A stretch of 64,000 nucleotides of DNA from CAYRFE01 sp964423645 [NCBI: uncultured bacterium] (GTDB taxonomy: Bacteria > Macinerneyibacteriota > Macinerneyibacteria > Macinerneyibacteriales), in assembly GCA_964423645.1 (NCBI GenBank), contig CAYRFE010000006.1:48548-112547 (forward strand), given 5' to 3'. The notes beneath the pieces are model-generated. The model saw only the letters and a list, made by a program, of their open reading frames with translations. It was not told where the DNA came from and ran no database searches. Positions 28,958 to 37,878 of this stretch are shown piece by piece; position 1 is the stretch's first letter, and each line of letters opens with the position of its first letter. Made by a program: the position numbers and the translations under genes.

Positions 28958-29815
28958 TTATTCCCATATTTGAACTTCCGGTATCAAATCGACCCCGTGC
29001 ACATTTTTTACGCCATTTCTTATTGCAGTGATGAGATTCTCAATATTCTCTCCACAGGCATTTCCTTTATTGATGATGAAGTTTGCATGTTTATCAAATA
29101 TTGCCGCATCACCGTCAGAAGCGCCCTTTAACCCTGCAGTTTCGATTAATTTCCCCGCCGGAATACCCACGTCATACGGATTTTTAAAAACCGAACCGCA
29201 AGAAGGGTAGTCAAAATGTCCGCGTGAACGTCTTCCCAATATGTTATCATCCATTTTCTTGGAAATTGATGGCTTGTTGCTTTTAGTTAAATGGAAAGTG
29301 ACATCAAGAATTATCCATTGTTTGTGTTGGAATATTGAATCTTTATATGCAAATGCCATTTCTTCTTTCGAAACAGTGAAAACAACTCCTTGGTAATCGA
29401 TAACGGTCGCAGATAGAATAATATCGGATATCGATCGATCAAAGGCACGTGCATTCATGAATACCGCTCCGCCGATCGTTCCGGGGAGTCCGTACAAAAA
29501 CTCCGCTCCCTCATACGACTTGTTCAGTGCATACAACGCAACCATTGCGGAGTCAACTCCTGCCCCGAATGAGAATGTTTCTTTATCATACGAAAACCCA
29601 AGGCGATTGACGTGAATAACCAGACCGTGAATAAATGGGTTTCGGAGTAGAATATTGGTGCCTCCGCCGAGAATTTTTACGGGAATTGAATTGTTGTGCG
29701 CCCATTGTAGCGCGAGTATGAAATCATCATTTGTAACACATTCGTAAAAAAATTCAGCTTGAGCATTGAGAAGAAATGAGTTATAGCAGCGTAAGGATAC
29801 GTCTTGGTACATCAT
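28958..29815 (-). CDS. murB: UDP-N-acetylenolpyruvoylglucosamine reductase
   Basis: 285 residues. FAD-binding segments ILGGGTNILL (near 48) and GLPGTIGGAVFMNA (near 108), then the catalytic Ser region PSCGSVFKNP and the C-terminal IPEVQIWE with the Glu typical of MurB. The short form lacking the Tyr-loop of type I places it as type II. It completes UDP-MurNAc synthesis for peptidoglycan. The start overlaps the stop of the upstream secreted protein, so the pair are cotranscribed. Confidence 0.95.
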   Translation of the reverse strand: MMYQDVSLRCYNSFLLNAQAEFFYECVTNDDFILALQWAHNNSIPVKILGGGTNILLRNPFIHGLVIHVNRLGFSYDKETFSFGAGVDSAMVALYALNKSYEGAEFLYGLPGTIGGAVFMNARAFDRSISDIILSATVIDYQGVVFTVSKEEMAFAYKDSIFQHKQWIILDVTFHLTKSNKPSISKKMDDNILGRRSRGHFDYPSCGSVFKNPYDVGIPAGKLIETAGLKGASDGDAAIFDKHANFIINKGNACGENIENLITAIRNGVKNVHGVDLIPEVQIWE

Positions 29816-30423
29816 TTGAGTCGTGCATCTGCGTGTTCTTTTACGGAACTTGCGTATAGTGAGTACAGCGTTTGGTCATACATTTTCATAAAAGCGACAG
29901 CTTCTTCAGTACGAATCACCGTTTCTTTGGTAAGTGCAGGATAATTGATTGCCGGATGAGGTCGTTTCGGGTAAAATGCTCGGTAAAAATAATCGTGTAA
30001 TTTTATCAAATTTGATTCCATATACGTTCGATGTGCGAGATAGGTAAAGATTGTTTGCGGGGTGTGATATCCGGTATCCACAAGGCGAATGCGCCCCGGG
30101 TCGGATAATGTATGTACGATTTCGTTGAATTTTATTTTTAAGGAAAAATAACGTTCATTGTATGTGCAGAAAAAATAAACCGTTTTTTCATCAATAATGA
30201 AATACACATCTATTATTCCTTGTGCGGAAAAAGGGGGTGAGGAAAATAACCGAGAAAGAATTTTTTGCTCTGAAAAAAGTGCAACCGGGTGTTTCAGCGT
30301 CGTACTTGCAAGATATTTATCCGAAAAGGAAGTTATGATTTTTACATGCTTATCGGTAAGTTCTGCGGCCGTTGCGCATACATGCAATAGCAAAAAAAGA
30401 ACCGCCAAAGTGAGTTGTTTCAT
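29812..30423 (-). CDS. Exported protein of unknown function
   Basis: The ATG at 30423 has AAAGG just upstream; 203 residues. Signal peptide MKQLTLAVLFLLLHVCATAA before ELTDK. The mature chain is about 180 residues, with Phe/Tyr-rich central strands (VYFIIDEKTVYFFCTYN) and a helical C-terminal half. No family recognised. It overlaps murB by 4 nt, so a role in the envelope is plausible but unproven. Confidence 0.75.
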   Translation of the reverse strand: MKQLTLAVLFLLLHVCATAAELTDKHVKIITSFSDKYLASTTLKHPVALFSEQKILSRLFSSPPFSAQGIIDVYFIIDEKTVYFFCTYNERYFSLKIKFNEIVHTLSDPGRIRLVDTGYHTPQTIFTYLAHRTYMESNLIKLHDYFYRAFYPKRPHPAINYPALTKETVIRTEEAVAFMKMYDQTLYSLYASSVKEHADARLK

Positions 30424-30429
30424 GCCTTT

Positions 30430-30458
30430 ATTGTAAGGTGCATCTGTTGTTTCGTCAA
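30430..30458 (-). promoter_or_regulatory. Predicted promoter of the exported-protein/murB pair
   Basis: TTGACG (30458-30453), 17 nt, TACAAT (30435-30430), only 6 nt before the ATG at 30423, again a very short leader. It shares both hexamers with the asnS promoter. Confidence 0.65.
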
Positions 30459-30483
30459 GAAAAGGTTTGTTGGTAATACTGAC

Positions 30484-30508
30484 AAAAAGAGAGGGCCGAC
30501 GCCCCCTC
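30484..30508 (-). terminator. Terminator after the vWA gene
   Basis: On the minus strand GAGGG / CCCTC arms (30508-30504, 30495-30491) with a GC-rich loop are followed by TCTTTTTG. Confidence 0.65.
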
Positions 30509-30533
30509 AATGCGTATATGGTCAAAAATATGT

Positions 30534-32555
30534 TTAAATCCGTACCATTGATGCCGCCAATACTTCGGATGTATCGGTGCTTATCAGCCGTAAGAACAAT
30601 ACTTTTGAGTCACCTATATAATACAGTCGTGCGGTGAGAATGGTTTTTGCATGTGCTAATTTGCTGAAATCTTCCCCCTCGGTCAATCCCATGAGCTTCA
30701 GTTGGATTTCTTCAAGGACTTTACCAAGCTTTGAACGATCAACAAGGGTCAGTTCATTTTTTTCAACGATCGTTTTTTCAAGATAACTTTGAACAAATAT
30801 TGACATTTCTTTCAGCGTCGGAGAATCGCTGTCGGGTTCAAGAACCAATATACTTGTTTTTTGATTAATTTTGCTGTGAAGTTGACGAATGATTTGTTGA
30901 AATGCATTTTCCGTCCTCAATGTAATACGTTCTTCTTCGGCCTTGAAGTTATAATTCTGATGAAGGGCGGTAAGAGATGATGCAGGCACAAGAAAACGGA
31001 TCTGGCGGGATACATTGTCAACAACGATATCGTCAAGATTGCGTGAGGTGAAATTGGTGCCGGTATGATGACTGACCTTTCCGTCATCACGACCGCTGCT
31101 TTCGCCCGTTTCTCCGTATGTAAGGAATATAAAGCTTGCTTTTGTGTTTTGCGCGGTGATTCGTAATTGAATCTCTCCGATCGTGTCCAGACCGCTTGCT
31201 CCGATTGCGTAAATTTTAATGTTACTTTTTCGTGCGGAAGTGAGAATGGAACGGAACTGCTCAACATCATACATATGCCCGGGTGCATCGGTGACAATAA
31301 AACTGAGTTTAATCGCGTCGTCACGCCAATTCATTCGGTTCACCGTCTCGTCAAGTCCCGCGATCAGATCTTCCGGGGTATCTCCGCCACCGCCGGCTCG
31401 CACATTGAATAAAAAATCTTGAAAAGCCGTAATATCAGATGTGAGTGCAAATTGCTTTGTAAGATAAATATCTCCCTTGTCGCGGTATAATACAACACCG
31501 AAACGAAGATCTATATTGGTATTGTCAAGTTTTTTGATCCGAGTGTAAATTGAGTAAATCGTATCCCGCAAAATATCAATTTCGTCACCCATACTACCGG
31601 TAGTGTCGAGTGTAAATACAATATCAACCGGCACTTTTTGCAATTCTTGTCTGACCGTGTCAAATCTCACTTCCTGTCGAACAGCTGTTTCGGATGTAAT
31701 AATAAAATCTTTTGTCATATCACCGACGGTGACAAAGGCTTTGAGATTCTTTTTCTTTCGTAACCCGATATCCGATGGAAAAAGAATTATTTCGCCGTCA
31801 TTTGCAGTACGGAAATGTTTGGCATTCACGGTAAGCAGTGCGCCTTTAATTGGATTTCCTTTCACATCAACTACCGATACTATGATACGCCCGGCTATAT
31901 CTTCTTTTATCGGATTAAGATCGGTCGATAATGAAGAAAAACGATTGAAAAAATCCAAAAAGGCAGGGAATTCTTCATTATCATCATGCTCACCTGCTTT
32001 TGGGACACGGGATGTGTCAACAATGGGTGTGGTATGCGTTGTCGGTGATGATGAATCATGGGAGCTATCCGAGGTGACATGATCAGTATCACGCGGTTTT
32101 GTTGTCGTACTGTTTTTTTCTGTTTTGGTTTTATCTGAAATCTTTGAACTGTCAAATGTTGTTTCAGATGAAGTTTTGTCTTTTTGAACAATAGGTTTTT
32201 TTGCGTTGATCGTTATGTCTTCGGAACCTGCAATTTTTGTTGACATCTTAAAGTCAACGGTTGTGGTTGTATCAGAAGAAATTAAAATATTTTCTTGCGT
32301 GATTGTTGTATAACCGATTACTAAACATTTTATCGTATAGGCTCCCGGCGGAACCTGTAAGATATAATATTCACCTTTTGCATCAGTTGATGCGCCAAGG
32401 CGGATGTTTTCTATCATAACGGTCGCTCCTGCGATCGGTTTGTTTGTTTGGACGTCAATAACCGTACCTTTGATTTTACCAGTCTTTGTTGATTGTGCAA
32501 CGGTGAGGTTCATATTCAATACTACCATGACAATGAATAAAACAAAAAATTTCAT
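30534..32555 (-). CDS. Exported vWA protein with carboxypeptidase-regulatory and CsgG-like ends
   Basis: The ATG at 32555 follows AAAGGAG; 673 residues. Signal peptide (1-21, ending VAQ). Residues ~25-105 form a carboxypeptidase-D regulatory-like domain (GKIKGTVIDVQTNKPIAGAT, DAKGEYYILQVPPG). A Ser/Thr-rich low-complexity linker (about 110-200) and a second Ig-like part (about 235-300) lead to a vWA domain with the MIDAS DTTGS at 317-321 and GGDTPED. The last ~110 residues (LVDRSKLGKVLEEIQLKLM, ILTARLYYIG, TSEVLAAS) resemble CsgG/FlgO-type lipoprotein domains. Binding to a surface or matrix partner is inferred. Own promoter and terminator. Confidence 0.78.
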   Translation of the reverse strand: MKFFVLFIVMVVLNMNLTVAQSTKTGKIKGTVIDVQTNKPIAGATVMIENIRLGASTDAKGEYYILQVPPGAYTIKCLVIGYTTITQENILISSDTTTTVDFKMSTKIAGSEDITINAKKPIVQKDKTSSETTFDSSKISDKTKTEKNSTTTKPRDTDHVTSDSSHDSSSPTTHTTPIVDTSRVPKAGEHDDNEEFPAFLDFFNRFSSLSTDLNPIKEDIAGRIIVSVVDVKGNPIKGALLTVNAKHFRTANDGEIILFPSDIGLRKKKNLKAFVTVGDMTKDFIITSETAVRQEVRFDTVRQELQKVPVDIVFTLDTTGSMGDEIDILRDTIYSIYTRIKKLDNTNIDLRFGVVLYRDKGDIYLTKQFALTSDITAFQDFLFNVRAGGGGDTPEDLIAGLDETVNRMNWRDDAIKLSFIVTDAPGHMYDVEQFRSILTSARKSNIKIYAIGASGLDTIGEIQLRITAQNTKASFIFLTYGETGESSGRDDGKVSHHTGTNFTSRNLDDIVVDNVSRQIRFLVPASSLTALHQNYNFKAEEERITLRTENAFQQIIRQLHSKINQKTSILVLEPDSDSPTLKEMSIFVQSYLEKTIVEKNELTLVDRSKLGKVLEEIQLKLMGLTEGEDFSKLAHAKTILTARLYYIGDSKVLFLRLISTDTSEVLAASMVRI

Positions 32556-32590
32556 AAATGGTTCTCCTTTCACGCGTAATGTATAATATA

Positions 32591-32618
32591 AGTATAGCAG
32601 AGAGGGTCTTTTTATCAA
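32591..32618 (-). promoter_or_regulatory. Predicted promoter of the vWA gene
   Basis: TTGATA (32618-32613), 16 nt, TATACT (32596-32591), with the ATG at 32555. Confidence 0.65.
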
Positions 32619-32726
32619 GTATATTTGAAAGAAAATGTATACGGAACGAAAGAAAAAAAAGCATTGTAATAAGAATATAATATGCGAGCAATAAAAAGGT
32701 TACTAAAGAGCAAACGTATTTTTTAC

Positions 32727-32755
32727 TTGACGAAATGTGAAAGTGGCCTTACTAT
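32727..32755 (+). promoter_or_regulatory. Predicted promoter of the oxygen-defence cluster
   Basis: TTGACG (32727-32732), 17 nt, TACTAT (32750-32755), 61 nt before the flavodiiron start. No clear PerR box was seen. Confidence 0.6.
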
Positions 32756-32816
32756 GATAAAGGAATGCGGCAAGAGTATTTTATTTCATCATTCTATAAA
32801 GAAGTTGGGGGTACAT

Positions 32817-33980
32817 ATGAAAGCTGTTGAACTCAAGAAGGGTGTTTATTGGGTAGGCGGAATTGATTGGAATCTTAGAAATTTTCATGGGTATCTTACC
32901 CAACGCGGATCAACCTACAATGCTTATCTTATAATTGATGAAAAAATTACACTTATTGATACCGTAAAGTATTACCTTGTCGATGAACTTAAACAACGCA
33001 TCGCTTCCATTATCGATCCTGCGAAGATTGATTACGTTGTCTCGAATCATGTGGAAATGGATCATTCGGGCGGATTGCCCGCAGTTATGGAATGGTGTCC
33101 GAATGCACAGATCATTACAAGCCCGAATGGTGAAAAAGGTCTTCGTCAGCATTATAAAAAAAATTGGAATTTTAAAGTAGTGAAATCGGGTGATTCTTTT
33201 TCAATCGGTTCGCGAACGCTTCAGTTTGTATTGACTCCGATGGTTCATTGGCCTGATAATATGGTGGCGTTTTGTCCCGAGGAAAATATTTTATTCTCTA
33301 ATGATTCTTTCGGGCAACATATCGCTTCTTCAGAGCGGTTTGATGATGAGTATTCACTCGAGATCATTAAAGAAGAGGCGGCGAAATATTATGCGAATAT
33401 TGTGTTACCGTATGGTGAACAAGTGAAACAAGAGTTTGCCGCAGTGCAGGGATTGGATATTCGAATGATCGCACCAAGCCACGGTATAATCTGGCGGTCA
33501 CATATACCGGACGTGCTGTCCTGGTATCAAAAATGGGCTTTCAACGAGACAGAAAAAAAGGCATTGATCATTTATGATTCTATGTGGAATTCGACAGAAA
33601 AGATGGCACAATCGATCCTTGCCGCTTTTGAGGAAAAAGGATATGCGACGCGCTTGTTTAATTTGCGTTTCTCGCATATTTCTGATATCATGACAGAGGT
33701 TCTCACCGCTGAGTACATATGTATCGGATCTCCGACATTGAATAACAATATGTTACCGACAGTCGCAGGGTTTTTAGCGTATCTTCGAGGCCTTGCTCCA
33801 AAGGGAAGAAAAGGACTCGCATTCGGATCGTACGGGTGGGGTGGGCAAAGTATCGGGCAAATCGATGAGATTCTTCGGGGATTAAAATGGGATATACTTG
33901 ATTCGATGAAATATATGTATGTTCCTGACCAAAGTGCTCTTGATGAGATACGGGTAAAAATAGAAACGCAATTATCGTAA
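32817..33980 (+). CDS. Flavodiiron protein (FprA/Rbo-oxygen oxidoreductase type)
   Basis: The ATG at 32817 gives 387 residues; the longer frame upstream contains the promoter. The metallo-beta-lactamase-like domain (1-250) carries diiron ligands in [22 protein letters not shown] and PSHGIIWR; the flavodoxin domain (255-387) shows [17 protein letters not shown] and [10 protein letters not shown]. These enzymes reduce O2 (or NO) to water (or N2O) with electrons from rubredoxin, which is encoded next, 10 bp downstream. Cytoplasmic. Confidence 0.95.
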   Translation: MKAVELKKGVYWVGGIDWNLRNFHGYLTQRGSTYNAYLIIDEKITLIDTVKYYLVDELKQRIASIIDPAKIDYVVSNHVEMDHSGGLPAVMEWCPNAQIITSPNGEKGLRQHYKKNWNFKVVKSGDSFSIGSRTLQFVLTPMVHWPDNMVAFCPEENILFSNDSFGQHIASSERFDDEYSLEIIKEEAAKYYANIVLPYGEQVKQEFAAVQGLDIRMIAPSHGIIWRSHIPDVLSWYQKWAFNETEKKALIIYDSMWNSTEKMAQSILAAFEEKGYATRLFNLRFSHISDIMTEVLTAEYICIGSPTLNNNMLPTVAGFLAYLRGLAPKGRKGLAFGSYGWGGQSIGQIDEILRGLKWDILDSMKYMYVPDQSALDEIRVKIETQLS

Positions 33981-33990
33981 GGAGGTAATT

Positions 33991-34155
33991 ATGAAAAAGT
34001 ACAGATGCACAGTATGCGGTTATGTGTATGATCCTGCAAAAGGTGATGCCGACAGTGGAATAGCTCCGGGAACTGCCTTTGAGCAGATTCCTGAGGATTG
34101 GGTTTGCCCGGTGTGTGGCGTCAGCAAAGACATGTTCGAAGAAGCGGACGATTGA
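33991..34155 (+). CDS. Rubredoxin
   Basis: 54 residues, the standard rubredoxin length. RBS AAGGAGG is 6 nt upstream of ATG. The two iron-binding motifs are CTVCGY (C6, C9) and CPVCGV (C39, C42), with the conserved DPAKGD and [10 protein letters not shown] between them. It passes electrons to the flavodiiron protein, rubrerythrin or desulfoferrodoxin encoded around it. Confidence 0.97.
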   Translation: MKKYRCTVCGYVYDPAKGDADSGIAPGTAFEQIPEDWVCPVCGVSKDMFEEADD

Positions 34156-34160
34156 CATTG

Positions 34161-34640
34161 ATGAGCACGGCAGGTATCGCAGATATCATACGACAGGCGG
34201 TTGCAATCGAGACGAACGGTGAATTATTCTATAAAGAACAGGCTGAGAAGTTTGCTTCGAATATTGAACTGAAGACTCTTTTTGAGCGTTTGGCGCATGA
34301 AGAAGAAGGTCATAGATCGTATTTCTTATCGCTTATACAAAGTCTTTCCGAGAAGACTTTTGTTCATGATGAAGATACGTTTATGGATTCATTTATCAAA
34401 AGGATGATCTTCGATACCGGTCGTTTTCGCATGGAAATGGATTTAATTTCATCTGTCGGCGATGCTCTTGATTTTGCGATACGCCGTGAACTTGATAGTG
34501 TTTTGTATTATTACGAACTTAAACGACTGGTTGATTCGTCTCACTATGACGCGATCGATACCATTGCTCAAGAGGAACGGCGTCATGTGTCGATACTCAC
34601 GAGTTTAAAAGAAAAAATTATCAAAAAGGAGGATGTATGA
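34161..34640 (+). CDS. Ferritin-like diiron protein (rubrerythrin-type helical domain)
   Basis: The ATG at 34161 is 5 bp after the rubredoxin stop and gives 159 residues. It is a four-helix domain with [20 protein letters not shown] (ExxH), [14 protein letters not shown] and [12 protein letters not shown], two pairs of Glu/ExxH ligands typical of rubrerythrin's diiron site, without a rubredoxin domain. Peroxide reduction or iron handling is likely. It overlaps the desulfoferrodoxin start by 4 nt (ATGA). Confidence 0.85.
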   Translation: MSTAGIADIIRQAVAIETNGELFYKEQAEKFASNIELKTLFERLAHEEEGHRSYFLSLIQSLSEKTFVHDEDTFMDSFIKRMIFDTGRFRMEMDLISSVGDALDFAIRRELDSVLYYYELKRLVDSSHYDAIDTIAQEERRHVSILTSLKEKIIKKEDV

Positions 34641-35014
34641 CAAAGCGTTTGGAATTGTATAAGTGTGAGTTGTGCGGAAATATTGTTGAAGTGCTTCATG
34701 AAGGTCCCGGAGAACTTGTGTGTTGCGGACAACCAATGAAACTTCTTGATGAGAAGACAGCTGATACGACACAGGAAAAACACGTGCCGTATATTGAGAT
34801 CAATGGTGAAAAAGTTACGGTCAAAGTTGGACAAAACGCAAAGCATCCTATGGAAGAAAAACATTATATCGAGTGGATAGAACTTATTGCGGACGGCATT
34901 ATTTATACGAAATTTCTAAAACCGGGTGATGAGCCTGAGGCTGTATTTACCGTGAAGGCGTCTACCTATGCAGCACGTGAATATTGTAATATCCACGGCG
35001 CTTGGAAAAGCTAA
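34637..35014 (+). CDS. dfx: Desulfoferrodoxin (superoxide reductase, 2Fe form)
   Basis: 125 residues. The N-terminal desulforedoxin domain has CELC and CC (C10, C13, C29, C30), the Fe(Cys)4 centre I. Centre II ligands are the His residues in [13 protein letters not shown] and the Cys and His of YCNIHGAWK. Superoxide reductase converts superoxide to peroxide without making O2. RBS AAAGGAGG. It is part of the rubredoxin-ferritin-rubrerythrin block, and rubrerythrin can consume the peroxide. Confidence 0.96.
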   Translation: MTKRLELYKCELCGNIVEVLHEGPGELVCCGQPMKLLDEKTADTTQEKHVPYIEINGEKVTVKVGQNAKHPMEEKHYIEWIELIADGIIYTKFLKPGDEPEAVFTVKASTYAAREYCNIHGAWKS

Positions 35015-35032
35015 TGAGTGTAGGCGATAATT

Positions 35033-35548
35033 ATGATAGGTAAAAAATTAGAGACAGCAATAAATAAGCAAATAAATGAAGAACTTTTTTCGGCATATCT
35101 TTATGCATCAATGATCGCGTATTTTGAGTCGGAAGGACTAAAAGGTATGGCACAGTGGATGAGAGTCCAAACACAAGAAGAAGTTTTTCATGCAACGAAG
35201 TTTTTTAATTTTATCAATGACAGAGGCGGAAGAGTTGAACTTGAAGCTATTGCGAAACCGCAAAAAGATTGGAAATCTCCCCTCGATGCATTCGAGGCGG
35301 GATATAAACATGAACAGCATATCACTGAATGTATCAATAATCTTGTCACGCTTGCACGTAAAGAGTCGGATTATGCGTCTGATACATTCCTGCAATGGTA
35401 TGTCACCGAACAAGTTGAAGAAGAAATGAATGCAAGTGAAATAGTGGCAAAATTGAAGATCATGGGAAAGAGCGGAGAAGCGTTATATATGCTCGATAAA
35501 GAACTCGGTACTCGTGTATATACGCCGCCTGCTCAAACAACAACATAA
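35033..35548 (+). CDS. ftnA: Non-haem ferritin
   Basis: 171 residues. Ferroxidase-centre residues are visible in NEELFSAYLY, TQEEVFHATKF (E-x2-H) and ITECINNLV, QVEEEMNASE. FtnA-type ferritins oxidise and store iron in a 24-mer shell, and keep Fe2+ from fuelling Fenton chemistry. Position between superoxide reductase and rubrerythrin fits that role. Cytoplasmic. Confidence 0.93.
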   Translation: MIGKKLETAINKQINEELFSAYLYASMIAYFESEGLKGMAQWMRVQTQEEVFHATKFFNFINDRGGRVELEAIAKPQKDWKSPLDAFEAGYKHEQHITECINNLVTLARKESDYASDTFLQWYVTEQVEEEMNASEIVAKLKIMGKSGEALYMLDKELGTRVYTPPAQTTT

Positions 35549-35569
35549 AATGTGAAAGGGGAATAACGA

Positions 35570-36148
35570 ATGGGAAAATCTGTTAAAGGAACAAATACCG
35601 AAAAGAATTTGCTCGGATCATTTGCGGGTGAGTCACAGGCACGGAACAGATATACTTTTTTTGCATCGGTTGCTAAAAAAGAAGGGTATGAACAAATAGC
35701 CTCAATTTTCACCGAGACCGCTGATAATGAGAAAGAACACGCGAAACGTTTTTTCAAATTTCTTGAGGGTGGTATGGTGGAGATCACGGCAATGTTTCCA
35801 GCCGGAGTGATCAGAACTACCTATGATAATTTGATAGCTGCTGCTGACGGAGAGAATGAAGAGCACACAAAGCTATATCCTGCATTTGCTGATATGGCAG
35901 ATAAAGAAGGATTCCCGGAAATTGCTGCTACGTGGAGAAATATCGCAAAAGTTGAAAAACATCATGAAGAGCGGTACCGTTTGCTCGCGCAAGAGTTGAA
36001 AGAGCATACCGTTTTTAAAAAAGGCGGGAAGGTCTTCTGGAAGTGTCGCAATTGTGGATTTATTTTTGAGGGAAATGAACCGCCCGAACTATGTCCGGCG
36101 TGCGTACATCCGAAATCTTACTTTGAAGTTTTGTGTGAAAAGTATTAA
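35570..36148 (+). CDS. rbr: Rubrerythrin
   Basis: 192 residues. N-terminal diiron four-helix domain ([39 protein letters not shown] helix and [11 protein letters not shown]) and C-terminal rubredoxin domain (CRNCGF and CPACVHP) with Fe(Cys)4. It reduces hydrogen peroxide using rubredoxin or NADH-linked donors. It ends the cluster and is followed by a strong terminator. Confidence 0.97.
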   Translation: MGKSVKGTNTEKNLLGSFAGESQARNRYTFFASVAKKEGYEQIASIFTETADNEKEHAKRFFKFLEGGMVEITAMFPAGVIRTTYDNLIAAADGENEEHTKLYPAFADMADKEGFPEIAATWRNIAKVEKHHEERYRLLAQELKEHTVFKKGGKVFWKCRNCGFIFEGNEPPELCPACVHPKSYFEVLCEKY

Positions 36149-36191
36149 ATGAAGAACCCCGACGGGGTATTCTGATCTTTGTAACTGTGAA

Positions 36192-36224
36192 CTCCGCCCT
36201 TTTATTCAGGGCGGGGTTTTTTTT
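36192..36224 (+). terminator. Terminator after rubrerythrin
   Basis: CTCCGCCC / GGGCGGGG stem (one G-U pair) with a nine-base loop, followed by eight T. A smaller CCCCG/CGGGG hairpin precedes it. Confidence 0.92.
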
Positions 36225-36330
36225 GTAGCAGAAACCACGTTCCTGCACTATTGTATTCATACTATATTGAGTGTGCAGGTTGATAAGACATAACGTTTCA
36301 AAAAAACTGATTCTACTTTACATTTGCAAC

Positions 36331-36434
36331 CTGATATCTTTGCAAAATTCAAAATTTTCACATTTTTTTGCTCTCGAAAAAGGGATATGGGGTGGGCACA
36401 AATTCTAAAAATGGTAGTTTTGCAAAGGTCTTAA
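36331..36434. repeat. Divergent partial copy of the 347 bp repeat's right half
   Basis: ATCTTTGC, AAAATTC, GGGGTGGGCACAA and GTAGTTTTGCAAAG appear in the same order as in the right half of the repeats at 40895 and 41346. The hairpins between them are missing. The rest of the 36149-36489 gap holds the two terminators and no gene. Confidence 0.55.
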
Positions 36435-36439
36435 TCTAT

Positions 36440-36475
36440 AAAAAGAACACAGCCCAACTATTTTAGAAGGGCTGT
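36440..36475 (-). terminator. Terminator after the DEAD-box helicase
   Basis: On the minus strand ACAGCCC / GGGCTGT (36475-36469, 36455-36449) is followed by GTTCTTTTTA. Confidence 0.8.
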
Positions 36476-36489
36476 CGTGTCATACGTGC

Positions 36490-37767
36490 TTATGCTTTCT
36501 TTTTACCGATTCCGTAACGGGAATGTTTTGGTTTTGAATGCCATACTGTATTGGTGGTTTTTCCGGGGAGACGTTCTGCAGTTTTTTCAACAAATGTGTT
36601 GAGTGCAGGGAAGGGGTGGTTCTCTACGACAGGGATTTTTTTCATGATCAACGTCTCAATACTGCGAAGGTACGGACGTTCTTCAGCATTACAGAATGAG
36701 TATGCAGTGCCATTTGCACCGGCTCTTCCGGTTCTACCGATACGGTGAACGTATGTCTCGGCGATATTCGGCATCTCATAGTTTATAACAAATTGTAAGT
36801 CATCGACATCAATTCCTCGTGCGGCGATATCCGTGGCAACTAATACGCGTGTCGTTTGTGCTTTGAAATTAGCTAATGCACGTTGACGTGCGTTTTGTGC
36901 CTTATTACCATGTATTGCTTCTGCGGTAATATTTGCTTTTTGCAAGGTGCGAACGACTTTATCTGCTCCGTGCTTAGTGCGTGTGAAAACAAGAGCGGTC
37001 TTGATGGAGTTATTTCTCAAACAATCGAGTAATAGATCGTTTTTGCGCTCTTTATCCACAAAGTAGACGAATTGTGAAATTGTGTCGACTGTCGATGATA
37101 CCGGAGTGACCGATACGTGTGCGGGGTAATGTAAAATGGTATTGGAAAATGTTTTGATCTCCATCGGCATCGTCGCAGAAAAGAAAAGTGATTGCCTTTT
37201 TTGCGGAAGAACCGCCAGTATTTTTTTAATATCATTGATAAAACCCATGTCAAGCATGCGATCTGCTTCATCGAGAACAAAAATTTCAACGTCTCTCAAT
37301 GAAAGATGACCTTGATTCATAAGATCCAATAATCGCCCCGGGGTTGCTATCAAAATATCAATACCGCGATGCAATGCCGAGATTTGCGGGTTTTGGTTCA
37401 CACCTCCAAAAACGACGGTGCATGAAAGCCCGGTGTGTCGTCCGTATGTTTTGAAACTGTCAGCTATTTGAACGGCGAGTTCTCTGGTAGGGGTGAGAAT
37501 AAGACTGCGAATTTTTCGCTTGCCTTGCGGTTTATTTTCACCCAATAACTGTAATATCGGAAGTGCGAATGCTGCTGTTTTCCCGGTTCCGGTTTGAGCG
37601 CACCCGAGAAGGTCAGTTCCGTTTAAAATTATCGGAATTGCCTGTGCTTGAATGGGCGTTGGTATGGTGTAGCCTTCTTCTTGAACTGCCCGTAAAATGT
37701 TCGGGTTGATGTTCAATGATTGGAATCCTAATGCCTCGTGTTGTTTTGTTTCTAATTCAGTGTTCAT
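36490..37767 (-). CDS. rhlE: DEAD-box RNA helicase, RhlE-like
   Basis: 425 residues. Q motif ([20 protein letters not shown] region), motif [23 protein letters not shown] ([13 protein letters not shown]), SAT, and [10 protein letters not shown]. The C-terminal tail is short and basic. RhlE helicases remodel RNA in ribosome assembly and turnover, matching rnr and rng elsewhere in the window. RBS AGAGGA precedes the ATG. An 18 bp palindrome lies over the promoter region. Confidence 0.93.
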   Translation of the reverse strand: MNTELETKQHEALGFQSLNINPNILRAVQEEGYTIPTPIQAQAIPIILNGTDLLGCAQTGTGKTAAFALPILQLLGENKPQGKRKIRSLILTPTRELAVQIADSFKTYGRHTGLSCTVVFGGVNQNPQISALHRGIDILIATPGRLLDLMNQGHLSLRDVEIFVLDEADRMLDMGFINDIKKILAVLPQKRQSLFFSATMPMEIKTFSNTILHYPAHVSVTPVSSTVDTISQFVYFVDKERKNDLLLDCLRNNSIKTALVFTRTKHGADKVVRTLQKANITAEAIHGNKAQNARQRALANFKAQTTRVLVATDIAARGIDVDDLQFVINYEMPNIAETYVHRIGRTGRAGANGTAYSFCNAEERPYLRSIETLIMKKIPVVENHPFPALNTFVEKTAERLPGKTTNTVWHSKPKHSRYGIGKKKA

Positions 37768-37786
37768 AGATCAAATCCTCTTTCTT

Positions 37787-37804
37787 GTGTATACAAGTAT
37801 ACAC
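37787..37804 (-). promoter_or_regulatory. Perfect palindrome upstream of rhlE
   Basis: GTGTATAC-AA-GTATACAC. It contains TATACT-like -10 sequence on the minus strand, 20-37 nt before the ATG, and no good -35 is seen. An operator for rhlE is the likely reading. Confidence 0.55.
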
Positions 37805-37878
37805 GGTCATGCAGCGGGTATTGTACAGAGTACCGTATGCGAATAGTTATATATTTGCGGAATGTATACGATATGCGG

